Shown here one piece after another: positions 44,876 to 54,001 of a stretch of DNA of 64,000 nucleotides (position 1 is its first letter; every line of letters begins with the position of its first letter). The notes under the pieces are model-generated. The model ran no database searches. It was not told the DNA's origin and saw nothing but the letters and a program-made list of their open reading frames with translations. Source of the stretch: Raffaelea ambrosiae (taxonomy: Eukaryota; Ascomycota; Sordariomycetes; Ophiostomatales; Ophiostomataceae); NCBI GenBank assembly GCA_002778195.1, contig PCDI01000002.1, forward strand, positions 2,290,859 through 2,354,858, written 5' to 3'. A program made the position numbers and the translations under genes.

Positions 44876-46591
44876 GAAGAGAAGACACCGAAAAGACCCA
44901 AGAGAATGAAGGGGATCACCCAGGGTTGTGAAGACATCATCAGCGAAGCATCCATTTCAACGAGCATATATGTAACAACATAACGGATGTACCAGACATT
45001 GTAACGAATCAGAGATAGGAACTAGACGCGAAAATTAGGACGAGGCACAACCTGAGAAGAGGGCAGTATGGAACGAGAATATGAAGGATCACGAGAATGT
45101 CAATAAAAGCAAAGAGTATTGGGATCACAGGAAAAGTTGAAGCTTTGGGAATCAAGGAGACTATATCACGATGAACAGACTGTCTTGGAAGCAATACTGC
45201 AATTCAAATACTACGTAAACTAAACTGCGAAGCACCGGGATGCTGCTGACTTACAAAAACCCAGCAGCACATTGTCCTACCCATGCTGGGCGAGCTATAC
45301 CTAACATATTGGTGATGTCATAGGGGTCCAACCAGGCTGGCCAGTGGCAATGTGAGGCCTGGGATCGGCTTCGTCCAGTTAGCAACATGTTTGTTAGGAG
45401 AGTATGCTCCAGTGATCCAGAGTTCCGAATCCTGGAGCCTAAAGGGTTTTTTGCTCTTGCTTTCGTGGCGATACGGGGAAAATTCGATGTTCTCGTGATG
45501 GTGCTGGTAATATTAGTCCACTCCGTAGTAGGCTATGACGCTGTGGCCAGCTGAGCCACGTTTGCGGGACACTTTGTATTATTGGGGGCTTGTTTGCATT
45601 TAATCTTAATTCGGTCTCCCCCAACATACTTCTAGGCCGCTGGCAGGCGTGTAGAGTGGAAGGGCTGGGCTGCTGGCTGGCTAGGCTGGTCAGGTCGGTT
45701 TTCTTGGTCTTTGGGTCGGCCTGGTGGCCGCCGGTCCCCTCTGCCTTTCAAGGTTCCGCCGCCGTGGGAGGCCCGCTGTTGCAGTGTCCTGCCTATTAGC
45801 TGTCTTTTCCATACCGCCCAACAGACAACCCCACTCTCTTTTTCTCCAGTCGCCCCTTCCCATTGTGTGTTTCTGTCCTCCCTCTGTGGCTTGTCCTTTT
45901 GTGGCCCAACCCAAATCTCCGGCCCCCCTTTCAATCAACGTCAACGTCAACGACCAGAAACTGGCCAGCCCGACACACACATCTCCACTACACCTCCTCC
46001 TCCACCACCACCGCATCGCCCGCTGCTCTTCGAACCTTTTCGACCCTGAACGTCGACGCTCTACTTTTCTTTCCATCCCGACCAACGTGTCCCCAGCAGC
46101 GACGGCTATTCTCCTCGTTTGACGCATTGCGAATCTCTTCACGAGGATCCCCAAAAGCCCCATAAACAAAGGAGCTCGACAACCAGAGACGACCGCTCTT
46201 TGCTCTTTCTGCTTCGCTGCTCACATTTTTGCGTCCTCGCCCCTCTCCTCTCGGCGATCGCTTCCCCCGGACATCCGACCGGCGATCTTCCCCCGGCCTC
46301 CGACTGGTACCGATACTTTGAGCCTCCCCATTCCGTCTTCCTCCCCAGATCGGGCCGATACAGCACTTTTAGCGACACGCGACAGCCTGCTCTCCCAACT
46401 GCACCGCAAACAGCTCTCTGCCGCACCCCGAGCGGTCTATCTCTGTTGATATTGCCTGCGCAGCTTTTTCGAAGCACCGCACCGCCTATTCCCAACTGTG
46501 ACGGACGCCCGCCTGCTCCTCCCCGCCCCTCTATACCGCTTCCATATATAGCTAGCTCTCTCCGGTTTTCTTTCCCAGCCTCTCTCTCACC
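44876..46591. other. Spacer and long leader upstream of SEC4
   Basis: The first part is the NCA2 3' region. The 1 kb before the SEC4 start is strongly C/T-rich on the + strand (from about 45780), typical of a fungal core promoter with a long pyrimidine-rich leader. Upstream frames such as 46119-46625 run into the SEC4 start but lack family features. No gene is seen. Confidence 0.55.
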
Positions 46592-47395
46592 ATGGCCGGC
46601 AATCGGAACTATGACTTCTTGGTAGGTGCACTCTGTTGCCTGGATGGAAACGATTGCTTTTCCGGCGGGCTGGCCTTCTCTCCTCCTAGGCACCCATTTG
46701 CTCACTCGCACTCTCCCAGATCAAACTCCTCTTGATCGGCGACTCCGGCGTCGGCAAGTCGAACTGTCTGCTGCGCTTCAGCGAAGACTCCTTCACCCCC
46801 AGCTTCATCACCACCATCGGTATCGACTTCAAGATTCGCACCATCGAACTCGACGGCAAGCGTGTCAAGCTGCAGATCTGGGATACCGCCGGCCAGGAAC
46901 GCTTCCGCACCATTACCACGGCCTACTACCGCGGCGCCATGGGCATTCTCCTCGTCTACGACGTCACCGACGAGCGGTCCTTCAACAGTGAGTTTCTTTT
47001 TTTTTTTTGTTGTGCTCCTTACGGTCCTTCAAGATCGAGAGAGTCTCCATACCACACATCCCTGCTAACCACACCTCCTAGACATCCGTACCTGGTTTTC
47101 CAACGTCGAGCAACACGCCACCGAGGGCGTCAACAAGATCCTCATTGGCAACAAGTCCGACTGGGAAGAGAAGCGGGCCGTCTCCACCGAACGCGGCCAG
47201 GAACTCGCCAACGAGCTCGGTATTCCTTTCCTTGAAGTCTCGGCCAAGACTGGCGTCAACATCGACACTGCCTTTTACACCCTCGCCGCCGACATCAAGT
47301 CCCGCATCATCGACACCGCCAAGGTCGACGCCACCCCATCATCCGTCAACATACACCAGGGCGAGTCCAGCGGCATTGGCGGCAAGTGCTGTTAG
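46592..47395 (+). CDS. sec4: Rab GTPase Sec4/Rab8 type
   Basis: Rab GTPase of post-Golgi secretory vesicles that recruits the exocyst during polarised growth. Exons are 46592..46621, 46720..46987 and 47082..47395, coding for 203 residues; splicing gives [20 protein letters not shown] and [15 protein letters not shown]-boxes are visible: GDSGVGKS, the effector loop [22 protein letters not shown] and EVSAKTG. The sequence [20 protein letters not shown] and [18 protein letters not shown] belong to the Sec4/Ypt2/Rab8 branch rather than Ypt1/Rab1. The C-terminus GGKCC is a double-Cys geranylgeranylation site. Length is typical (about 200-215). Confidence 0.96.
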
Positions 47396-48252
47396 AAACG
47401 GTGATATGTCGGTAGGAATGGGGGGGGAGGCGGCTGTACGCGTGCGTACCCATGAACAGGTTTGGGATCCGAAACAAACAACAGCAGGCCAAAGAAACAA
47501 CACACCCACAGGCCCAAGCAAACTGGATATAGGAGTATCGACAGCCATATGTTTGCCTCTTTTTTTATGCGTCTTTTTCTTTCATTCAAAGTCTCACTCT
47601 CGTTTTCATGTCCACAAATCGGTCAAGAGGTACGGTCTCTTGCGAGAGAGTGTGAAGGTCTGTCTCAGATGTGCTGGGAGGGGCGGGGCTATACTCTTTC
47701 CCTATCTTGTTCTTTTTCCCCTCCTTTCTTCTTCTCTTTATGTCTTTGTCATTTCTTGTCCAGTTCCTCAGCCTCCCACTTTTTGTTATTAGCGAGGAAC
47801 ACACGAAACAGAATCTGGTCCTGACTACGATTGCGGAAGATGGCGAAAGAAAGGGATACAGTCACACGAACATACAGAAGGCAGCAGAAAGATGGGAAAG
47901 GGGGAGAAGAGGGGGGAGTTGGGGGAGACTAGAGAGGCAAGAAGACTGGGCGGATACCTGGACGGGTTTTCATGGAGTTTTTGGTCTGTGCTTTTTTGCT
48001 TTGTTTGCGTTCTGCTCGCTATTTTTGATCACAGCATTACATTGTTTCCTTGTTTTATCTTTTTTTGTCACAGACTCTCTCTTGTTTCTCTCTGGAAAAT
48101 GACTAGCGAAACAAAGCAGAAACATATGCTCTTACACTGCGTATCTATGCTTTTTTTTCTCCGTGGAGTCCGCTAAATACATATATAATCCGAACCACTT
48201 AACATATTTCAAAAAAGGAAACATGCCGCTGGCAGCTGGGGAGACAATGAGT
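47396..48252. other. Convergent 3' region, SEC4 / AFG2-like
   Basis: Holds the two 3' ends; T-rich with several short homopolymers. Frames such as 47671-48102 (+) are Phe/Leu-rich noise. No gene is seen. Confidence 0.55.
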
Positions 48253-50094
48253 CTAGTGACTCGGGTGCCATTTCTCAAAATAATCCAGCATCCCCGTGTC
48301 GATTGCCTTTGCCGTCGATTTGATCGCGCTTTGCACGATTTCTGTGCTGATCTCACCCTTCACATCAAAGGCCATCTGGCATGCATTGTTGCAAATACCA
48401 ATGAGCTCTGCACCGGAGTAGCCCTCGGTTTCCGCAGCCAGATGATCCAAGTTTAGGTCAGTGGACACACGTTTGCCTTTGAAGCGAGACGCGAGAATTG
48501 CCCGGCGTGCATCCTCAGTTGGCGGCGGGACGTAGAAGTACCTGTCGAATCTGCCAGGTCGTAGAAGCGCCGGGTCGATTGCGTTTGGCCGGTTTGTCGC
48601 AGCAAGCACGATCACATTGTCCAGGGGCTCAAAACCGTCCATTTCGGAGAGAAGTGCCGACACCATCTGTGGTCCTCTTGTCGACGATGCGCTCTTGTCA
48701 CCAAAGTTCGACCGGCGACCAGCCAGGGCGTCAATCTCGTCCAGGAAGACGACCGCCGGCGAGGCACGTCTGGCACGCTGAAACAGCTCGCGAATAGCTC
48801 GCTCTGTCTCGCCCACGTACTGGTTGAGCAACTCGGCACCCTTGATGGCAAAGTAGTTGAGGCTGCTCTCTGTTGCCAGTGCTTGGGCAGCCATGGTCTT
48901 TGAGCAGCCCGGTGGCCCGTACAACAGGAACCCGCGTGGGGAGGTGTCAAAGTAGTCCTTGAACAGCTCTGGTGTGTTGGTCATCTCCACGAGTTGTTTG
49001 AGCGCCGACACCAGCTTCTCCTGGCCGTGAATCTCGCTCCAGTACACAGGCCGTGGCTTGAGGTTGATACCGTCCATGAGGCTCGGCTCCACGAGCACCC
49101 GTGCCTCTAGAAAATCTGACCACTCCAAAAATTCGGTTCTGTCGTCCCTTCCTTGTGCGTACCATTTCATCTGCCGTTCAACCACGGCCTCTGAGTACAG
49201 ACGTCGAAGGTCGTGGCCGTTGAAGGCGTGTGTCAGTTTGGCCACGTCGTTGATCGTCTCTTCACTCGAATCTGGCGACAGGTGCATCTGGAAATGCCGC
49301 AGAATGGCCTTCCGACACGCAGGGTCGGGAAAGGGCATTGTGAGGCACCGGTCGAGGCGTCCAGGGTCTCGCAGTTCAGCGGGAACGTCTTTCAGGTAGT
49401 CCAAACATGTGACCAGCACGACGACCTGAGGCCCTTGTGTCGTGCTGTCGTTCTCCTGTGCATTCGTAATCTTGTCGAGAATGCTGCAGAGAAACCTGAT
49501 AACGACCAGCCGGTTGTTGCGGTCTTCTGACAAAACCTCGTGGATCCTGTCTATTGTGACGATGCTGGGCTGCTGCTCAAACGCCGCGGCAAAAATATCT
49601 TGCATCTTTGTGAGTTTGTCCGTAGGATCGATGCGGAAAACGTTGCCCCAGCCAGTGGCAGCAACACGCTCCAACAGCATTGTTTTACCAACGCCTTTAT
49701 CACCCTCGAGTACAATCGCCCCAGACTGTCTGGCACCAGGCAAGGCAAACTGAGGATCGAACCGCAGGAAAAACCCGTTTAGTTTCTTTAGTAAGCTTTG
49801 CATGCCATCAATGTGACCAAGTCGGAGCTGGCCCTGAGGATTTGCCATGGCAACATCGGGCTTACGTGGTTCCGTCACCACCTCTTCTTTCGGGGCTGCC
49901 TCTTCACGGGATGCCGGTGTGGCAGATCTGATAGGAAGACTGGCTCCGTAAACCACACCAGGGCTTTGGGGCGGCCGCATGCTAGTCGGTGTCTTGTTGC
50001 CCCCGCTTGCTTTCTTCTTCTGGTTGTTCTTTTTTGGTGTTCCTGCGGGTGTTGGCCTGCTCGAACTGCTGCCGGCCTGGTCGTCTGCCATCAT
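48253..50094 (-). CDS. AFG2-like tandem AAA ATPase without an evident N domain
   Basis: Cdc48-clade ATPase with two AAA modules, single exon, 613 residues from the first ATG (50094). Residues 1-90 are low complexity (Lys/Ser/Pro). D1 (about 95-330) keeps a Walker A, GDKGVGKT, but its Walker B reads IVTIDRIHEVL, with Arg where the catalytic Glu normally follows Asp; hydrolysis there is doubtful. D2 (about 345-600) is complete: GPPGCSKT, VVFLDEIDAL, LAATNRPNAIDPALLRPGRF. The Cys-Ser version of Walker A is the mark of the Afg2/Drg1/SPATA5 group, which releases Rlp24 from pre-60S particles. Afg2 proteins are about 780 residues with a double-psi N domain; that domain is missing, so this may be a paralog. 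Two E-box sites lie upstream. Confidence 0.82.
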   Translation of the reverse strand: MMADDQAGSSSSRPTPAGTPKKNNQKKKASGGNKTPTSMRPPQSPGVVYGASLPIRSATPASREEAAPKEEVVTEPRKPDVAMANPQGQLRLGHIDGMQSLLKKLNGFFLRFDPQFALPGARQSGAIVLEGDKGVGKTMLLERVAATGWGNVFRIDPTDKLTKMQDIFAAAFEQQPSIVTIDRIHEVLSEDRNNRLVVIRFLCSILDKITNAQENDSTTQGPQVVVLVTCLDYLKDVPAELRDPGRLDRCLTMPFPDPACRKAILRHFQMHLSPDSSEETINDVAKLTHAFNGHDLRRLYSEAVVERQMKWYAQGRDDRTEFLEWSDFLEARVLVEPSLMDGINLKPRPVYWSEIHGQEKLVSALKQLVEMTNTPELFKDYFDTSPRGFLLYGPPGCSKTMAAQALATESSLNYFAIKGAELLNQYVGETERAIRELFQRARRASPAVVFLDEIDALAGRRSNFGDKSASSTRGPQMVSALLSEMDGFEPLDNVIVLAATNRPNAIDPALLRPGRFDRYFYVPPPTEDARRAILASRFKGKRVSTDLNLDHLAAETEGYSGAELIGICNNACQMAFDVKGEISTEIVQSAIKSTAKAIDTGMLDYFEKWHPSH

Positions 50095-50242
50095 GATGGC
50101 CTTGAAGCGGAAGGAGAGGAAATGGGGTTGAAACTGAAAGGCGGAGGCAATGCTTTCCAAGAAGGTTGCATATAAATGTGATGGACCTCACTGAAGCTGA
50201 CCGAAATAGAAAGCATAAAGAAGAAGTTAAGCTATCAACGGT

Positions 50243-50300
50243 CCACGTGGGGCAGGCCATATACGTGCATGCTGTCATATAATTGGCTATCACGTGATAG
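50243..50300. promoter_or_regulatory. Two CACGTG E-boxes upstream of the AFG2-like gene
   Basis: CCACGTGG (50243-50250) and the 14-bp perfect palindrome CTATCACGTGATAG (50287-50300) lie about 150 and 195 bp before the ATG. An ATTGG (inverse CCAAT) touches the second. bHLH factors bind CACGTG; whether they act here is inference. Confidence 0.45.
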
Positions 50301-50489
50301 GGCACCTACAAGAAGTCACATCCTTCTACATCGTGAAAAGCAGGTACATGCAATTACTAGTATAGCACGTACTAACTAAAGTACGGGTTTTCACAAGCGT
50401 ATAAGAAATTTTAAAAGAGAAAGAGGAAAAAGAGAAAGGAAAGTGAGGAAAATAGAGGAGAGAAAAAGAGAGAGAGGAGGTAAAAAGGC

Positions 50490-50800
50490 ACTCCTTTGTT
50501 CCTGCCTTTGCTTGCCTTTGCTTTTGCCTCGCTTCTGCCTTTGATTTTATTTCTGCTCTTGCTTTTGTTTCTGCTTTTGTTCCTACCTTTGCTTTTGCCT
50601 TTGCTTCTGCCTTTGCTTTTGCCTCTACTTTTATTTTCATTTCTGCTTTTACTCCTGCTTTTACTCTTGCCTTTACTCCTGCCTTTGCTTTTACCTTTGC
50701 TTTTGATTCTGATTTTGCCTTTGTTCCTACCTTTACTTTTATCTTTACTCCTGCTATTGCTTCTGCCTCTGCTCTTGCCTGCCTCTGTACTAATTGCAAC
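50490..50800 (+). repeat. Degenerate hexamer minisatellite (TTTGCT/TTTGCC/TCTGCC)
   Basis: About 300 bp built almost wholly of 6-nt steps such as TTTGCT, TTTGCC, TTCTGC and TTTTAC; one strand is nearly free of adenine. The opposite strand reads as alternating Lys-Ala, Lys-Ser or Lys-Gly depending on frame. It lies about 400 bp upstream of the AFG2-like start. Confidence 0.9.
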
Positions 50801-51543
50801 TCTCAAGACTTCTTAGTACGTGTCTACTACCTGAAAGGAGTTATTCAGCGGTATTTCTGTGGATTTGAGAGATAGCTGGTTTCCAACAGTAAACTTGTCG
50901 TTTCATGCCGGCACCGGTTAAGATTGGCCCCTGTAAGCTCCTGAGCTTTATTGAGGATTCTTGAGATATACTTGTACCTCTATCTATTATCGGAAGTTTT
51001 TTTGAGACTTTCAGACCCGTGCTACGGGAGTGGATTTTTCTGACCGAAACCCCCCTTGTCAGTGACGCGGTAGTCAAATAATAGTGACAATAGGAATTCC
51101 CTTGCCAAAAGAGAAGAAGGTAAGGAAGAAGAAGGAGAAAGTAAGGTAGGAGATATGAAAAAAATATAAAAATAAAAATAAAAATAAAAAACCCGCAACG
51201 CGACAGGCGACAGAGGTAAGGATTACGAGTAGAGGGTTGGGGATTCGTGATGTTTTTATTTTTTTTATTGGTTAAGAATTCATGGCTAGTAACGATTTTT
51301 TTTCGGAGTTAAGGTGACTGCAGATTTCATAAAAGTCTTCTTTTTTTGTATGGGAAATATCACATGATCAGACGGATTTGGGGGCATTAAGGACAGAGCC
51401 TTGGAGATTAAGTAACTGGTCCCACGCGTTTGAGTTTCAAAGCCGACTACCCCAATTTCATTTTTTGTCTACTGTTCACCAACTCTTTCCCCGGTCCTTT
51501 CATTATACATGGCTGGAGTTCAAGCTTTGGTCATCCCATTGCA

Positions 51544-52995
51544 ATGTCTTCCGGTCGGCCGCTAGCGTATGCGTTGCCACTCCATCCATGGCGGCAGCTG
51601 CGGCCGGCCGTGGGCTTCAAGGCGAACCAACGAGCCGCAAAGCCGGTAGCTTCCTGTTGGTGCCAAGAAGCGAACCGGTGTGCACAATCTGTGGCACATG
51701 GAAAGACATTTTCCAGCTTGAGCTCTGCAACGAACCCGCTTTATCGGCCAGAGGGGGGCAAAAAAACTCCAAAGTTGTCCATCTTTGAAGAGCTCTTTCC
51801 GGAAGAAAAGTTGCGGCTGCAGAAGAAGAAAAGTGAGGGCCGCGATGAAGATGGGCTGCTACAAGCAGATAATGGCAGGGCTTCAGGTTCAGATACGGAC
51901 GCCCCGGAAGATGTTCTCCGGTGGCTCGACAAGAGCGAAGGTGGTTTCGCTTTAGATGGTGACCCCGTGTCCCAGCGGGTGGACACGGCGGACACGGCGG
52001 ACACGGCGGACACTTCACCGCCAGCAGTTCTCGTCTTGTCAGGCACAACTGCTTCGCTTCTGCCGAGCGACTTCTTCCGCATAGCGCCACGCGTGGCACC
52101 CGATGATGCGCCAAACTCAGGTGCATCGTCCGGTGGCAGCGTTAACATCGAAGGCTGGACCGCAGCGGCCGGCGGCCTGTACAGGGTCATACAGGACCGC
52201 GACCCGACGACACTCGCACCACGTGGCCGTTACTTCTTGTACTTTGGCTCGTCGGCGGCTGCACTGGCTTACGCGCAGGAGGTCCGTGACCTACATCGGC
52301 TGGCACGGCAGGCGCTGCAGCCCCGGCTCCGACATGCCAATATGGCCCGGTTTCGGCCAGGCGGGCTGGACGCGTCAGGTGCCAGTGAAGCGGAGGCAGA
52401 GGCACTGCGCAACTTTACACTGGTGCCCCCAACGGCGCGTCTGGACCTGACCATGCAGATATGCGAGGAGAATGGGCAGCAAAACTACGAGCCAGCATCG
52501 GGATCAGCAACGGCGACGACCAAGGTGCTGCTGGCGCTGTCGGACGCGGGCAGCCGGGGCGGCTTGTCGGGAGAGAGCAGCGACGAGGAAGGCGGCGTAT
52601 TGACGGTGGTCGGCCTGCGTGGGCTGATTGCGGCAGACGGGTCGGCACGCAATCTGCCGTGGGCGGTGTCAGACGGGCTGACCGGCGTGGTGCCAGTCAA
52701 GTGGCTGGTTCTGGCGGAGCAGCAGAGAGATGAAAAGAACAAAGGCAAAGACGGTGGCAAGAAATCCAAAAAGACCAGGAGGATGGCGACCTCGGGCGTG
52801 CCAGACCTGGGGGCCAAGACGGAGGAGATGAACGACCAAGCAACCTATGCCCAGTTTGTGGTGGCGTTTTCGGATGCCGTGGAAGCACGGCGGTTTGTGC
52901 GCAGCTGGCATCGACGGACGGTGACTCTGCCGCGGAAAGACAGCAGCCAGACAGTCAAGCGGAAAGCCCTCGTCGACGCGACAGTACTGTGGTAG
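51544..52995 (+). CDS. Conserved-looking hypothetical, probable mitochondrial protein
   Basis: I do not recognise the family. Single exon, 483 residues from MSSGRPLAYALPLHPWRQLR; the open frame extends further upstream but without an ATG. The first 50 residues hold several Arg/Lys and no acidic residue, as in a mitochondrial presequence. After it come KLSIFEELFPEEKLRLQKKK (coiled, charged), an acidic linker and a DTADTADTADT stretch from a 9-bp repeat (51981-52013). The folded part (about 160-480) includes GRYFLYFGSSAAALAYAQEV and FVVAFSDAVEARRFVRSWHR, two segments with the pattern of RRM-like beta strands; this is a weak resemblance. Codon bias is strong, so it is a real gene. Confidence 0.8.
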   Translation: MSSGRPLAYALPLHPWRQLRPAVGFKANQRAAKPVASCWCQEANRCAQSVAHGKTFSSLSSATNPLYRPEGGKKTPKLSIFEELFPEEKLRLQKKKSEGRDEDGLLQADNGRASGSDTDAPEDVLRWLDKSEGGFALDGDPVSQRVDTADTADTADTSPPAVLVLSGTTASLLPSDFFRIAPRVAPDDAPNSGASSGGSVNIEGWTAAAGGLYRVIQDRDPTTLAPRGRYFLYFGSSAAALAYAQEVRDLHRLARQALQPRLRHANMARFRPGGLDASGASEAEAEALRNFTLVPPTARLDLTMQICEENGQQNYEPASGSATATTKVLLALSDAGSRGGLSGESSDEEGGVLTVVGLRGLIAADGSARNLPWAVSDGLTGVVPVKWLVLAEQQRDEKNKGKDGGKKSKKTRRMATSGVPDLGAKTEEMNDQATYAQFVVAFSDAVEARRFVRSWHRRTVTLPRKDSSQTVKRKALVDATVLW

Positions 52996-53980
52996 TTGTT
53001 GATCTATGAATTGGGGACGAAGGCCAACGGCGAGAATGGCCACAGCAGACGAGAGAGGTCGAGACCTATGTATTGATAGTTGTAGATAAATGAATAATGT
53101 GTTTGTTGGTCTACGGGAAATCTACGAAAGCAATTGAGAAACGGGGATCGAATCCTGTATGTCAAAAACATGCACGTTTGCAACGGGTCGTCGTCAACTT
53201 GTGAAAATGGTCACTGAAAATATTCAAGAAAGGGATGCTGGCAAGTCCTTCCTTTATCTTCTCGTCGTCTCATTCTCTCGTTTTATTGTGCGCGTGTTTT
53301 GCTTTTCTTGTTCTGACATATGAGAACTTGGATGTATCTGGTGGTTCGCAGAGAATAGGTAGGGGAGAATAAAAAAAACATGCTGCATCCCTCCCCTGTG
53401 TAATAACGGCATTCTTCTGCAAGATATCGCAAAAAAGGTTGGAGCAACCACCCAACGCCCAACGCCCATGCACTTGCTGGCCAAGAACACTCAAAGTCTG
53501 ATTCGGCTGCCCACTTCCGGCCAGGCACAGCGGGATGATAAACCATGGTTACTCGATTGGCCGTGCCAATATTTGGAGAGAAATCATGCAGACACGCCCC
53601 CCTTGCTCAATTGATTTGCCTGCCCCGAGTCCCACATACAGAAACAGTATCTCACACAATGATACACAGCAGAGAGAACTCTCTCACGGATTGCCTGCCT
53701 TGGAAACGAAGACATGCAAGAGCGTTTTTAAGGCTACCACACACTCTTTTTGGGGGTTATTTTTTTTATTTGCTACACTGTCAAATTGGGACAAACAGTT
53801 TGAGGCTCTGGTCTCTGTGAAAGAATGGTCTGTTACCCAACAGACAGGGGCAAATGCGAGATATACGCCCTCCCAGTGTCAGGGGTTTTGTTGTTTTGAC
53901 AGCCTTGCTGTGACCGGCTCCCTGTCATCCAGTGCAGATACCACACTGCCAGTCGCCCTGTTTTCCTTTTTCTCCCTTCT

Positions 53981-54001
53981 CACACACACACACACACACA
54001 C
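53981..54001 (+). repeat. (CA)n dinucleotide repeat
   Basis: About ten CA units in the gene-poor interval, about 1 kb beyond the hypothetical gene ending at 52995. Confidence 0.95.

Larger units (their letters stand above)
50095..51543. other. Divergent region, AFG2-like / mitochondrial hypothetical
   Basis: Shared upstream region. It holds the E-boxes, a hexamer-type minisatellite (50490-50800), an AAAAT repeat (about 51160-51190) and T-rich stretches. The Lys/Ala frames read through the minisatellite on the minus strand are repeat artefacts. Confidence 0.55.

Noticed and set aside
50411..50806. Lys/Ala/Ser repeat protein on the minus strand
   Set aside because: All three frames are open only because of the hexamer minisatellite; no start context or flanking unique sequence.
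53130..53160. GGGATCGAATCC resembling a tRNA T arm
   Set aside because: No cloverleaf can be drawn with the flanks, and no A box was found.
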